From positions 62,001-126,000 of the forward strand of contig JALMLS010000502.1 in assembly GCA_038496445.1 (NCBI GenBank): 64,000 nt of DNA. The letters run 5' to 3'. Under the pieces are notes generated by a model. It was not told the DNA's origin. It did no database searches and saw only the letters and a program-made list of their open reading frames with translations. A program made the position numbers and the translations under genes. This document shows, one piece after another, positions 23,130 to 35,099 of the stretch; within the stretch, counting starts at the first letter, position 1; each line of letters opens with the position of its first letter. Source of the stretch: Trichosphaerium sp. ATCC 40318 (lineage: Eukaryota; Discosea; Flabellinia; Trichosidae).

Positions 23130-23735
23130 AACAAGCTTAGCTCTACTTCTTCTAATCTAATGTCGTCACTGTTATCCCCTCTGCTAATTATTCCTATTGT
23201 TGATGCAGTACTGCAATTATTGCCAAGCTCCTGAAAAGATACATACAAAGTTATCATCAAATATCATTCGTGAATGTTACCTTTGGTTTTTTTCCGCACC
23301 TGTCCATGTGTATTTTTCAAGATTGCTATTGAATAAAATCACAATTGCTTTGAATGTCCTCCATTAACACTAAACATGCCTTAGCTTGAGAAAGGGTAGC
23401 ACTTGATTCAAATCCTTTCAATAGACGTATTTTTAAATCACGTGACACAAAAAAACAAAACTAGGTGAATAGAATGGTGTACTTTAAACAAAGCGCGAAA
23501 TAACGTTCCAAAGCCATCATCGCTAGCTGTTACAGTCATACAACCATTATGAAAATCGCAAGCACTACAAGCCATACACCCACATGCGCATCCAGACGCT
23601 TGAGTTAAAGGTGGTTGGGCGTGGTATATGCTTAGAACTGACAATTGGGGGTAAGGGTGTTCAGTAATTTAAAAATTAGTCTCTAGATACAGATTGTAAT
23701 CCACGGAAACAGATCACGTTCATTCACTATTGTGC
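23130..23735 (-). pseudogene. Truncated beta-roll family copy C
   Basis: The signal exon near 23720 has lost one base after the Cys-Phe codons, so its frame no longer reaches the splice donor. Exon 2 survives (MYHAQPPLTQASGCACGCMA, CSACDF) with a Cys change in the CDC triplet, and its Asp-rich end is altered. Exon 3 is missing. A worn exon-4 relic (ELGNNCSTAST, RGDNSDDIRLEE) lies at 23140-23235. No later exons follow before copy B's upstream region. Confidence 0.7.
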
Positions 23736-23825
23736 TATAGGTAAACACAAAGAACTTTTAGTGTATTCACTGCGTCTTTAATAAACACTTTCTGTAGTAT
23801 TAGTGCACTATTTCAGCTATAGCTA

Positions 23826-24830
23826 TTAATAATTTATTGCTACTGCGCTACCTTCTGGCATAGTTAGGTAGTCAGTATCTAAAATACAATTTACATTTTC
23901 AAATGAAACCTCGTTCATACTATCACAATCCATAAGCTCATCTGTTATCTCTTCAGGAACAAAAGAGTAAGGCAAAAAATCTACGTCACTTTGCACGTCT
24001 AAAACGCCACCATCTTCAAGGTTGTTATAATTACCAAGTTCGCAAGGGCTTAGAGGCTGTGAATACGAAAAATCAATGTCCATTAGATCAGGCTTAAAGA
24101 ACATACTGACATCGTCATCGCAAGTACCTGTACCAACATAAGAACAAGGTTCACTCGACAGTGAATCACTACAAGAAGCACTATCGTGATCGCTGTAAGA
24201 GTTTATGTATATGGGCGCCATAGGCCATGTATAGGGAGCCTTCCATCTCATAGAGTGTAAAGAGGATGGTAGCTGCTCATCTGTACCATTATAGACGGCA
24301 TTGATAGAAACTGTTGTAAGTAATTCGTGTCCTTTGCAATCTGAAGCTCTAAGTTTTTTTGTTGCACCAGGAGATAACCAATGAGTGTCGTCTGATGTTC
24401 TTTTAGGTTGTCCGGAGCCCCAGTTTCCTTTTTGTTCTTTCGGCGGCGGTCTTTCGCCACGTTCTCTTTTTCGGCGTTTTCTTGTCACACGCCCATTCGC
24501 TTTTTCAAGAATACCCTCCAGAGACCGTAACTCAGCTGTTGTAAAATTACACGGGACTTTTCCCGATGTTGTTGTTTTTGTTCGTTTTTTCAATAAACAT
24601 GTCTTGTATAACGCTGTTAAGCGTTCCATACAGTCACGTAGGTCTACTTTTGCTTCTTCATAGTTTTTGTAGGACACGCTTTTTTTCTGCTTTTTCGTTG
24701 TTTGAGTTGTCACTAGTACACCGTCCTTGTAATGCATTTTTATAAGTATAGATTTATTGTCAACGAGATGTTGCACTTTAACAAATAAACCAAAAAACGA
24801 GATAAAACGACTCAATCTTGAACGCATCAT
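23826..24830 (-). CDS. Acidic-tailed, basic-centred protein of unknown function
   Basis: A single 334-codon frame without introns. The N-terminal 30 residues are hydrophobic-basic (MMRSRLSRFISFFGLFVKV). Residues 50-100 carry a Lys-rich, possibly helical region with FTTAELRSLEGILEKANG, followed directly by RVTRKRRKRERGERPPPK, a strong nuclear-localisation-like cluster. The C-terminal 130 residues are Ser/Asp/Glu-rich with scattered aromatic residues (PDLMDIDFSYSQPLSPCE, LPYSFVPEEITDELMDCD), as in acidic transactivation domains. I know of no matching family. A transcriptional regulator is the reading I would favour, without proof. It sits between beta-roll copies C and D. Confidence 0.5.
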   Translation of the reverse strand: MMRSRLSRFISFFGLFVKVQHLVDNKSILIKMHYKDGVLVTTQTTKKQKKSVSYKNYEEAKVDLRDCMERLTALYKTCLLKKRTKTTTSGKVPCNFTTAELRSLEGILEKANGRVTRKRRKRERGERPPPKEQKGNWGSGQPKRTSDDTHWLSPGATKKLRASDCKGHELLTTVSINAVYNGTDEQLPSSLHSMRWKAPYTWPMAPIYINSYSDHDSASCSDSLSSEPCSYVGTGTCDDDVSMFFKPDLMDIDFSYSQPLSPCELGNYNNLEDGGVLDVQSDVDFLPYSFVPEEITDELMDCDSMNEVSFENVNCILDTDYLTMPEGSAVAINY

Positions 24831-25956
24831 GTCATCAAACGTTTTTGCGAAAATTGCGAGTTTTCTACGATTTTTCAGGATACTAAAACGCCCCTTGTGA
24901 TTTTAAAAATGCAGATTGTTTTTACGCCATCACGGTTGCTTACAAGTCACTACGAGAGGGGTTTCTGAGTGAGATTTTTTGATTCAAAACAAGTCGTAAT
25001 GACGTGTGTGCCCGTTTGATCTGTTCCCCAATTTAAAACCAAAAAAGCCGTTAAATGATAGACGCATACCGTAGCATTATTAATGGCATAATTATTTCAG
25101 GAATGACGTGTTTTGTGAGTTCCACGGAACATTGTACAAATTCAGAAACTGGGAACCATCGCAAATGAGATATAAGGTTTCAAGCATACTTTAGGGCACT
25201 TCTAACGTAATCATACCAGCTCTTAATTTTAATTCCGAGTCTGCGTAATCTTTTTTACACTTAAAAAGCGCCGAAACGTATAAACGCGCATAGCAATTAT
25301 ACACTCTAAAAACGCTTTGTAGTTTTTTGGCAACTTTATCTCATAACGGTAGTTTTGAGTCACTGAATAGTTTTTAGAAAAAAAAAACACCTCTAAGCTT
25401 TGCCGCAAGCACGCAAAAATATTAATTAGTGATTAACTAGACGTTTCGTATTCTTTAAAGAGTTTGTAGGGATATACAAATTAATACTCCTTAGTCTTGT
25501 TTCATATCCTTGTACCGCCTATTAGGGCTGTTACGAGAACAAACGAAGGAAAACAATCAATTTCAATTCAAAATTTACAAAAAGTGCACGCGTTTAGCGT
25601 ATAAGTATCACACAAGCACGTACGTAGTTGAGAAAAAAATAATGCAAAGCTTTAAACAACTTTACACACAACGTCGCGGTAAACCTATCATTGAGTGAGC
25701 GAGGAATCACTTTATTAGGTCTACAGGAGAAATAACCTTTCCGGAGTACACCAAGCGTATTTCGCCTGCTACAAACCGTGACATTTATCACTACAACGCG
25801 ATAAATCAATTCTTACAACCTAGGATCTTATAACTTTCGTTTGACGTGTAAAAAAACTACTCTCCCAAAATCTCTATGTCATTTCAGTCGTGGTTTCTAA
25901 CTCGAAGATTTTGATGGGTTGATCTAGTTTTTAATACAACTTGTTATCATTTATTC
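24831..25956. other. Intergenic, no gene supported
   Basis: Stop-dense sequence between the acidic protein gene and copy D. A 62-codon plus-strand frame at 25510-25698 and an opposing minus-strand one at 25594-25809 overlap and resemble nothing known. Confidence 0.4.
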
Positions 25957-27417
25957 TCAAGCCATGAATGGTATACATTCACCAATACGACGAGTACATG
26001 TTGGTTCTATAATAGGTGGACATGTTTCATCTTCACAATTGAATACTTCAAAATCAGAAGGATCTACACGAGAACAGCAACTAAAATTTGTAAGTCTAAA
26101 TCAGAAAAAACAAGTTGAAACAATTTTTGTATATAGACCTGTCATTATCGATGCCAACTCCACCAGTTATTCGTCCACTACTTACACTGTTTTGAGTCAG
26201 GCTTTCAACAAGAATTCTATCATCTCCAGAACCACCATTGACAGCATTCCGACGTCTAATAACTGCTAAAGTGAGTTGTCAGTTACACAAGTGTAAATCT
26301 TAAAATAATCTCAAATTTTGGGGATTTTTTTACGTATTGTGACTTCTGATACAATCATTACATCATCACCACCATCTCCTTCCATAGTGTCCATCAAAGA
26401 ACAACTGGCATATATATGATCGTTCCCATTACCCCCTTAGTATGATAAGATTACATGTCATGTACTGTTGAAGAAAATCAAAAAAAGCAAAACAAGTACC
26501 TGAAATAGCGAGTACGTCACTAGTTTGAACATCAACACAATCATCATCACCACCTCCATTAACATCTCCTGTAAATGGTTGAGCACCATTAAATGGAGAC
26601 AATCTAATACAATCATTCCCATCGTCTCCATTTATTGAAGTCCTTTAAAAAGAATGAACAAACACAAATCCAACTTTTATATATCTTTTCTTACCGCACT
26701 GTCATTCCTCGTTTGTTGCGAACAAACGAAACAGTGCTCCCTTCAACTAGTATATCATCATTTCCACTTCCTCCTTCAAGTAGAAAGGCATTCGATGTAG
26801 TTACTCTTACACAATCATTATTATCTCCTACACAAGGCAATGTTAGTAGTTTTACAGCACTAAGTTTTTATTTGCCTGCATCTATAGCTCCAGCCATTGC
26901 TCCATCTGTTGCAATAATACAATCATCTCCACCTCTACCATTTATTCCTAAATTTATACTGGAACCTCTTACAAGTATGCAATCATTGTTATCTGTTCCA
27001 CTAATCTCTCCAGGTACATCTGATTCTACAATCACGCAATTGCTACCAATATCATCAAGCTCCACTAGCAATTTTATAGTTAGCGAGCTCAGAAAAGAGC
27101 GTTTGGTAAGCTAGAGATACTTGCGTTACAATAAATTTTCAAGAGCACGTGATGAAAACGTTACGAATTGAACAATTTGACAAAGAACTTACCATCGCCG
27201 TTGCCATCTGCGGTTACAGTCACACAATTATCACTTTGAAAATCGCAAGCACTACAAGCCATACAATTGCAGTCGCATCTACGAACTCGAGGTAAAGGTG
27301 GTTGAGCGTGGTACATGCTTGGAACTAACAATTGAGGTTAGGTTATCATTATTTACTTTATAATCGGTTGATACATGTTGTAATCCATAGAATAAAAATC
27401 ACGTGTATTGCCTTCAT
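25957..27417 (-). CDS. Beta-roll family copy D
   Basis: The start at 27417 gives MKAIHVIFILWITTF, spliced to PSMYHAQPPLPRVRRCDC; the Cys cluster reads CDCNCMACSACDF. Exon 3 begins VELDDIGSNCVIVES and holds GTDNNDCILVRG and GRGGDDCIIATD. Later turns are GDNNDCVRVTTS, GGSGNDDILVEG, GDDGNDCIRLSP, GGGDDDCVDVQT, GGNGNDHIYASC, GDGGDDVMIVSE and GGSGDDRILVES. The cap reads CCSRVDPSDFEVFNCEDETC and then TCTRRIGECIPFMA, ending at 25957. It is intact across all seven introns. The intron after exon 2 contains CACGTG (27146). CACGTG also lies inside the signal-peptide codons (27400). Confidence 0.72.
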
Positions 27418-28189
27418 ATTTGCTTCAGCTGTTGTAATGTCTGTTGTGCGATTTTGTGGTTTTATCAACTCTGAAATTTAGTGATTGTGAATCCAAAACC
27501 GTGAGTGTTGTAGGCTTGTGTTCTTACCTTATATGTTACAAAATGGAGCGTTTACTTGTATAATTTACTATGAAGGTAGATTTCATAGTTTATCCGCTAA
27601 TAATTATTTCCCCGATAGATCTGGCGGGTTCATAAGAAAAAACTCCCGGTTCATAAGAATTTCAACTTTTTTCAACGCAACCATACACACAGCAGTCAAC
27701 TTTTAATTGTTTGTTTCTTTTTTACAGGTATGGGAATCATGCTCAATATTCTATACAAACAGCAAAATCTCATATTGAAGCATTTGATAGGCCAGGACAT
27801 GACGAAATTCACAGCGTCCACATTTTTCTGGTTTTTTTAGCAGTGTCCATGAATTGATCACGCACCACCTGAGATAATACAAAATAACGTGATATGGTTG
27901 GTGTATATGCAAGTGACGTAGAGTGTACAATACAAGACCCCATTGAGAATATCAATGTCATTAAAATGAGTGACATACATTTCCCAACGTACTGAAATTT
28001 GAGAGTTTGGTAGTAATGCACTTGTAGTCATTGTAAGACTCTAAAATGTCTACAAGATAAGTGCTAGGGCAATAAAATAGATGTGGCTTCAGTTATGGAT
28101 CTTTGGAGTTGTCACATACTACACATGCAGTGACACGCAAAATTCAAGCAACCGGGCAGACACTTAAATACGTACCCTTTGTGTTGAAT

Positions 28190-28618
28190 CCAACGTTGCG
28201 CCATTAATTGGTCGTTTTGAAACTTTCGCTACTAAAATCGTTGGTACGATAAACGAAGTTGTAGAAGATCCTTTATGAATTGTAACGCGTGATTAAGTTG
28301 TGTACAAGCTTGTTAAACCAGAAAATGTTGTAATGTACACTAAATGACACGCCATGACAAACTACGTACTGTTTTTATGCCATGTGATTAAGTTGTATGA
28401 ATGGGGATATTAAGGCTAGGATCTCGGCAGTAGATGAGTACATTGATAAATTACTACACCAATTTTTCAAGCGCTACGGCGCTCACTTGTTACGATTTAA
28501 ATACGCTGGTACTTTAAAAAGTTCCAGGCCCAACCAAACGAGTACGAAGCTATATATTCGATTGGATTCGCCGCCCTGTTGTGAACAAGAAGCTGAATAC
28601 AAAGGTAGTGGTTGAATT
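28190..28618 (+). pseudogene. Possible decayed gene fragment, unidentified
   Basis: Two protein-like stretches sit close together on the plus strand. One reads VESNVAPLIGRFETFATKIV followed by GTINEVVEDPL and then a stop. The other is an open frame from 28397 with DIKARISAVDEYIDKLLHQF. Their amphipathic, Val/Asp-Lys-periodic character recalls perilipin-like lipid-droplet proteins, but frames do not join and no start is evident. It lies inside the long spacer 27418-28803 between copies D and E, which otherwise shows nothing. Confidence 0.22.
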
Positions 28619-28803
28619 GTCTTTTTTTTTTTTTTTGAAAAGTGTTGTTTGATGTTACCACTTGGCGTCACATGCCAACATGTTGTAAAGAGTTCCTCGA
28701 GTACTACAATCTAGACGTAGTAAAACAGTTTTTGTGACTAACTTTAAGTGTTTACCAAAGATACTCTACAGCCATCTGTAATAGAAGTTGGTTACATTTA
28801 TTC

Positions 28804-30284
28804 TCAAGGTCTGGTAGCCACGAATGGTATACATTCACCAATACGACGATGGCAAGTTGATACTCTAATAGGTGGACATGTCTCATCTTCACAATCGATT
28901 ACTTCAAAAACAGAAGGGTTTGCACGAGAACAGCAACTACATTTAAACAACAAAGATCAGAAAAGAATAAACTATTTTTTTGTATGTACCTGTCATTAGG
29001 ATCAGCTCCACCACCAGTTATTCGTCTATTAGTACTACCTGTTTGATCTAGGCTTTCAACAAGAATTCTATCACCTCCAGCACCACCATTGACAACATTC
29101 CGCTTAACAGGGAATGCAAATCCTAAGCGGAAATCTTAGCTACAATATCATCTCAAGTTATTTCGTACGTATTGTGACTTCTGATACAATCATTACATCA
29201 TCACCATCACCTCCATTCATGTTTGTCATTGAAGAACAACTGGCATACATATGATCGTTCCCATTGCCCCCTTAGATGATAAGATAAATGAAATGTCAAA
29301 GTTGATAGTATTGTAAAATACCTAAAATAGCAGATACGTCACTAGTTTGAACATCAACACAATCATCATCACCACCTCCATTAACATCTCCTGTAAATGG
29401 TTGAGCACCATTAAATGGAGTCAATTTAATACAATCATTCCCAGCTTCTCCATTTATTGAAGTCCTCATGAAAGTACTGTAAACTGAATTAAAACAGCTT
29501 CCAACATTAACGTATCTTACGGAGACGTCATTCCCGGGCTGGGACCCTCAATCTGTATAACGCTCCCTTCAACTATTATGTCATCATTTCCATTGCCTCC
29601 TTGAATATCTGAAGCTGTTGATGCAGTGACTCTTACACAATCATTATCATCTCCTGAACAACTGTCAAATTTAGAGATCCATGTCAACACTGTCTGTTTT
29701 ACCTGCGTTTGTTATTCCCAAAACTGTTGCTTTATCCTGTATAATAATGCAATCATCTCCATTTCTACCATTGATATCTCCTACCCTTACACCTACACCT
29801 CTTACAAGTATACAATCATTGTCATTTGTTCCAGTAATCTCATTAAGCACATTTGATTGTACAATCACGCAATTACTATCAATGTCATCCATTGACACTA
29901 CAAAACTGATGATAAGCTCCAAAATGAACCGACGGAAAAAAATAACACTTAATGGATGCTGACAATAATAGCACATGGCATTTCAAAATTCTTTGAGAAG
30001 CTCTCACGTGGTAACAGATTAGTACAATGACTACAAAACAGCAAATAAAGAACGCACCAATTCCATCACCGTTTGCAGTTACAGTCACACAACTATTTAG
30101 AAAATTGCAAGCACTACAAGCCATACACCCACAATCGCATCCACGTACTTGCGGTAAAGGTGGTTGAGCGTGGTACATGCTCAGAACTAACAAATTGTTG
30201 TCAGGTTATCATTATTTACTTTAAAATTAGTCTCTGGATACAGATTGTAATCCATAGAATATAAATCACGTTTATTGTATTCAT
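28804..30284 (-). CDS. Beta-roll family copy E
   Basis: Signal exon MNTINVIYILWITI starts at 30284; exon 2 carries CDCGCMACSACNF and ends in a looser SCVTVTANGDGIG. Turns read GTNDNDCILVRG, GRNGDDCIIIQD, GDDNDCVRVTAS, GGNGNDDIIVEG, GEAGNDCIKLTP, GGGDDDCVDVQT, GGNGNDHMYASC, GGDGDDVMIVSE and GGAGGDRILVES. The cap is CCSRANPSVFEVIDCEDETC, then TCHRRIGECIPFVATRP, a few residues longer than in copy D. Frame is maintained throughout. Copy D is its closest relative by C-terminal exon and 3' flank (shared GGTATACATTCACCAATACG). Confidence 0.72.
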
Positions 30285-30934
30285 CTTTGCTTTTGCTGCT
30301 GTGTTGTACGTTGGGTTCCTTTTTTGTGGTTTAAAACCTTGCCTTAACAAAACCGGTGAAATTAGTGTTCTTCCGTTGTGAACGAATTGTTTAAGTAGCG
30401 AAGAGTGAATTAGAGTTACTACAGTTCACTATCTTCCACCTAAGACCAAGGAAACTCAATAGAGAACGTTGGGGGAATACGGAATGTACCCATGGCTCTA
30501 GCGAGGGCCAAGCATTTATTGACTATTCAAGAACATAAAAGGGTTATACAAATGTTTAGATGCCATTCTTAAGCGGGAAGTGGGTTAATGCTGATCCATG
30601 TTCTTTGATAAGCTTTGTAGGATGTCTTACTTGATTTACACAAAGTAAGCTAGCGTTGGCCCTAGGACGTGTACAGCCTTACGACTAATACTCGAATTCG
30701 TATTCAATCTTTGGGAAGAACATTATTGTAATTTCACACTGTAAAAGATGTTTTGTACACAATCCGAAATAACGTAATTTCGAGTCATTATACTGGTAAA
30801 AGATTTTAATATTCGATCTCATAAGGTACAGTTACAAAAAATTTATCATGGTTTGGTGTCTGGCTTAACGCATGTACTTTTTTGTATCAACATGAAGATT
30901 TGGTGGAATTAAAATAAAAGGTATAATGTTTACT
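30285..30934. other. Intergenic between copies E and F
   Basis: No gene is supported. The last 65 bp (about 30871-30934) recur beside copy G at about 33417-33480 (shared GAAGATTTGGTGGAATT), so the 3' flank was duplicated with the gene. Confidence 0.5.
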
Positions 30935-32474
30935 TTAAGGTACATCGACCATGAATGGTATGCATTCACCAAGTCGACGAATACATGATAATATAGGGCA
31001 TGTGTCATCTTCACAATCTATTACTTCAAAAACAGAAGGATCTGCACGAGAACAGCAACTAAAAAGTAAATCTAAATCCGAAAATAGACTTGAATAATAA
31101 TTGTTTGTACGTGTCATTGGGATCGTCTCCACCAGTTATTCGTCCATTAGTTATACCCATGTTTTGAGTGAGGCTTTCAACAAGAATTCTATCATCTCCA
31201 GCTCCACCATCAACAGCATTTTGCTTTGTTGAGAATGATTCTAAATTGAATGTAAGTGAAAAGTAAATGTTAACATATTATGGTGTACGTATTGTGACTT
31301 TTGATACAATCATTACATCATCACCATCATCTCCGTTCATGTTTTCCATCAAAGAACAACTGGCGTATATATGATCGTTCCCATCACCCCCTTAGTATGA
31401 TAAGATTACATGTCATGTACTGTTGAAGAAAATCAAAAAAACCAAAACAAGTACCTGAAATAGCGAGTACGTCACTACTTTGAACATCTATACAATCATT
31501 ATCATTGCCTCCAATAACGTCTCCTGTCATTGTTTGATCACCATTAAATGGAGTCAATTTAATACAATCATTCCCAGCTTCTCCATTCAAGAAAGTCCTG
31601 TAAACTGAATGAAAAAAAAAACAAAACCATCTTTAGTCTTACGGAAAAATTGCTCCTCGTTTGTCACCCTGAATCTCAACAACACTTCCTTCCACTATTA
31701 TGTCATCATCGCCATTACCTCCTTCAAGTGTAGCAGCTTTCGATTCAGTCACTCTTATACAATCATTGTCATCTCCTACACAAGCATATAAATAATGTTA
31801 CACTTTGTTTGCTTTTGTACCTAGATTTGTAATTCCGTCGATGACAGCTCCGTCATTGATAAGAATACAATCATCTCCACTTCTACTATTGATTTCGTTT
31901 ATGAACGTCAAAGGTCCTCTTATTAAGATGCAATCATTGCCAGTTGTTCCTTGTACCTCACCACGTACTGAAGACGAGGCAATAATCACACAATTAGTAC
32001 CGATGTCGTCCATTATCACTAGTAACATGTTGGTTTGTAAGCTTGCAAATGAGAGATTCGTAAATTGAAAATACACTTGTGTTCTACGTACACCACGTGA
32101 TAAAAAAAGAGAAAAACAAAAAGACGAAATTGCGCTAACAAAACAAAACCCAACACTTGGTTGGCTATTGTAGTTGTAATCATATTTCCGCATTAAATTA
32201 AAAGGAAAGAAACAAGTTCCAAAAAAATATTTGATAAAGAACTTACCATCGCCGTTGCCATCTATGATTGCTGTCACACAATTATCGCTTTCAAAATCGC
32301 AAGCACTACAAGCCATACATTCACAATCGCATCCACGAACTCGAGGTAAAGGTGGTTGAGCGTGGTACATGCTTAGCACTAACAATTGAGGTTAGGTTAT
32401 CATTATTTACTTTATAATCGGTCGATAGTACAGATTGTAATCCACAGAATACAAATCACGTGTATTGGCTTCAT
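30935..32474 (-). CDS. Beta-roll family copy F
   Basis: MKPIHVICILWITI starts at 32474, and a GTACTATCG donor joins it to LLSMYHAQPPLPRVRGCDC with CDCECMACSACDF. Turns read GTTGNDCILIRG, SRSGDDCILIND, GDDNDCIRVTES, GGNGDDDIIVEG, GEAGNDCIKLTP, GGNDNDCIDVQS, GGDGNDHIYASC, GDDGDDVMIVSK and GGAGDDRILVES. The cap is CCSRADPSVFEVIDCEDDTC, then CIRRLGECIPFMVDVP. The second intron (32019-32246, 228 nt) has no stop in the exon frame, so a 195-codon unspliced frame runs from 32385 to 31798. Exons 4-8 are nearly identical to those of copy G. Confidence 0.75.
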
Positions 32475-33015
32475 CTTTTGCTTCAGCTGTTGTTTTAAGG
32501 TTTAACAATATCAAAGAGTTAAGGATTTTGACTCTGAAGTTGTATACGTGTGACTAAACACTGTAGTGCTTTTTCGCTTGTAATACAGAATAGTTGTGAC
32601 TTGTGCATTTCTGGAGTTTATTTCGAAGACTTAAACACTTTACAAGAGATATCCACAGAGCTATGTAAGCATATGAATACTCTCTGGGCAATTTCAGAGA
32701 ACTCGGATAATCATCGGACAAACTTTAAGCTTAAGCATATGTGAGCTTAAACACCAACCGCTGTCCGAAAAAAGATATATAGGCTCTTGAGACGACGAAG
32801 TGGCACGTTTTAGTCCTTCGAACCGTTCTTTTGGAGCCTTACTGCAGAAAACAGCGCGTTTTTAAGTCAATCGTGGCTCTAATCAATTTCGCGAAAAGTA
32901 GTGCAAACCCTTAAGTATACTCGATGAATAAACTCCTCTATTCTTCTCGCTAACTTATAGGTACAACTGTGAAGATTGGCTTCAAACATGTAAGCTTGCT
33001 GTAGATTCTGGTATT
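32475..33015. repeat. Duplicated 5' flank, copy 1 of 3
   Basis: About 540 bp immediately upstream of copy F recur upstream of copies I (37985) and J (41076) with high identity. Shared stretches include ATATCAAAGAGTT and GAGATATCCACAGAGCT. The segment presumably carries the promoter. From 33016 to 33480 nothing is supported apart from a 73-codon minus-strand frame at 33081-33302 of unknown merit. Confidence 0.7.
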
Positions 33016-33480
33016 GTCCGTATCATAAGTTTGCTAATCTTTGAGGTTTTTCCATTTTCTCGCGAGGTTAATACTCCTCTTTACGCCTGAATATGTGCCA
33101 GTATTCGCGCTTGGTGCTGGTAAGTTAACAGTAAATCATTATTAATTTGTACCCGTTTATGGCTCCTTGGGGTGAGTAGTAATGCGAGCGCACCTAAGAA
33201 AAATACTGCGATCGTCTTGTTGGATGATATGACTTTGGCACAATGCTTTTTTGCCTTGCCTTTATGTACGTTGTCATGAGTGAAAGAATGTGATGCATTC
33301 ACATTGCACTGGTTCCGTCAAGTTGTTATCAAAGCTGTCAGTTCTTGCAAGAACTATCAAAACTGACAAGCCATTTACAGAAAACTATAGCTCTGTTTAA
33401 CCTCAGCCTTTCGGTTTATATACTTTTTTGTATCAAAGTGAAGATTTGGTGGAATTGAAATAAAAGGTACAATGTTTACT

Positions 33481-35046
33481 TTAAGGTACATCGACCATGA
33501 ATGGTATGCATTCACCAAGTCGACGAATACATGATAATATAGGGCATGTGTCATCTTCACAATCTATTACTTCAAAAACAGAAGGATCTGCACGAGAACA
33601 GCAACTACAAAGTAAATCTAAATCAGAAAATATGCTTGAATAATAATTGTTTGTACCTGTCATTGGGATCGTCTCCACCAGTTATTCGTCCATTAGTTAT
33701 ACCCATGTTTTGAGTGAGGCTTTCAACAAGAATTCTATCATCTCCAGCTCCACCATCAACAGCATTCTGCTCTGTTGAGAATGATTCTAAGTGAATGTAA
33801 GTGAAAAGTAAGTGTTAACATATTATGTTGTACGTATTGTGACTTCTGATACAATCATTACATCATCACCATCATCTCCGTTCATGTTTTCAATCAAAGA
33901 ACAACTGGCATATATATGATCGTTCCCATCACCCCCTTAGTATGATAAGTGATGTTAATGTGACAGTTGATAGTATCGTTGAAGAACCTAAAAAAAAACC
34001 AATACAAGTACCTGAAATAGTGAATACGTCACTACTTTGAACATCTATACAATCATTATCATCGCCTCCAATAACGTCTCCTGACATTGTTTGAACACCA
34101 TTAAATGGAGTCAATTTAATACAATCATTCCCAGCTTCTCCATTCAAGAAAGTCCTGTAAACTGAATGAAAAAAAAAACAAAACCATCTTTTGTCGTACG
34201 GAAAAAGTGCTCCTCGTTTGCCACCCTCAATCTCAACAACACTTCCTTCCACTATTATGTCATCATCGCCATTACCTCCTAGAAGTATACCAACATCCAC
34301 TTCAGTCACTCTTATACAATCATTATCATCTCCTAGACAACAAGGTAAATAGCTGTCGCGACATGTAGTGTCGTATTTTTTACCAGCGTTTATCATTCCC
34401 TGAGCGGCAGCTGCATCCTCGATAATAATACAATCATCTCCACTTCTGCCATTGATTTGGCTTACGAACGTCGATGTCCCTCTTATACGGATGCAATCAT
34501 TGCCAGTTGTTCCTTGTAACGCAACAACAAGTGAAGGTGCTTCAATAGTCACACAATTAGTACCAAGGTCGTCCATTATTACTAGCAACATGTTTGTTAG
34601 TAAGCTTGCGAATGAAAGATTCGCCAATTAAGGATAGGCTCTGGTATATTTCGATCTATTTTTTAAATAGCACGTGACAAAAGCAGAAAACAAAAAAAGA
34701 ACCAAAAAAAGGTTCTTGACACTTGTGTAGCTTTGCTTATGCTGCTGTAGGTATCATCGCATATTTTTGCATAAATTAAACGGGAAGTGATAAAATGTAC
34801 GGCATAAAAAGAACTTACCATCCCTACGACCCCTTACGACTAAATTCATACAAGTATTGCTTTCAAAATCGCAAGCACTACAAGCCGCACAACCACAATC
34901 GCATCCACGAACTCGAGGTAAAGGTGGTTGAGCGTGGTACATGCTTAGCACTAACAATTGAGGTTAGGTTATCATTATTTACTTTATAATCGGTCGATAG
35001 TACAGATTGTAACCCACAGAATACAAATCACGTTTGTTTTCTTCAT
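33481..35046 (-). CDS. Beta-roll family copy G
   Basis: The start is MKKTNVICILWVTI at 35046 (an extra Met codon lies just upstream at 35049). Exon 2 is unusual: CDCGCAACSACDFESNTC, then NLVVRGRRDG, replacing the Asp/Gly-rich end of other copies with a basic one. Turns are GTTGNDCIRIRG, GRSGDDCIIIED, GDDNDCIRVTEV, GGNGDDDIIVEG, GEAGNDCIKLTP, GGDDNDCIDVQS, GGDGNDHIYASC and GGAGDDRILVES. The cap is identical to that of copy F and ends at 33481. From exon 3 to the end F and G are close sisters, whereas G's 5' flank lacks the repeat seen upstream of F, I and J. Confidence 0.73.
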
Positions 35047-35099
35047 CATTTGTAGTTGTATTATCGGTTTTGGCAATCTAAGGAGTTACTGATTCACTT

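Noticed and set aside
31805-32068. Plus-strand frames opposite exon 3 of copies F, I and J (88, 87 and 86 codons)
   Set aside because: Shadows of the repeat-coding strand; conserved only because the copies are duplicates.
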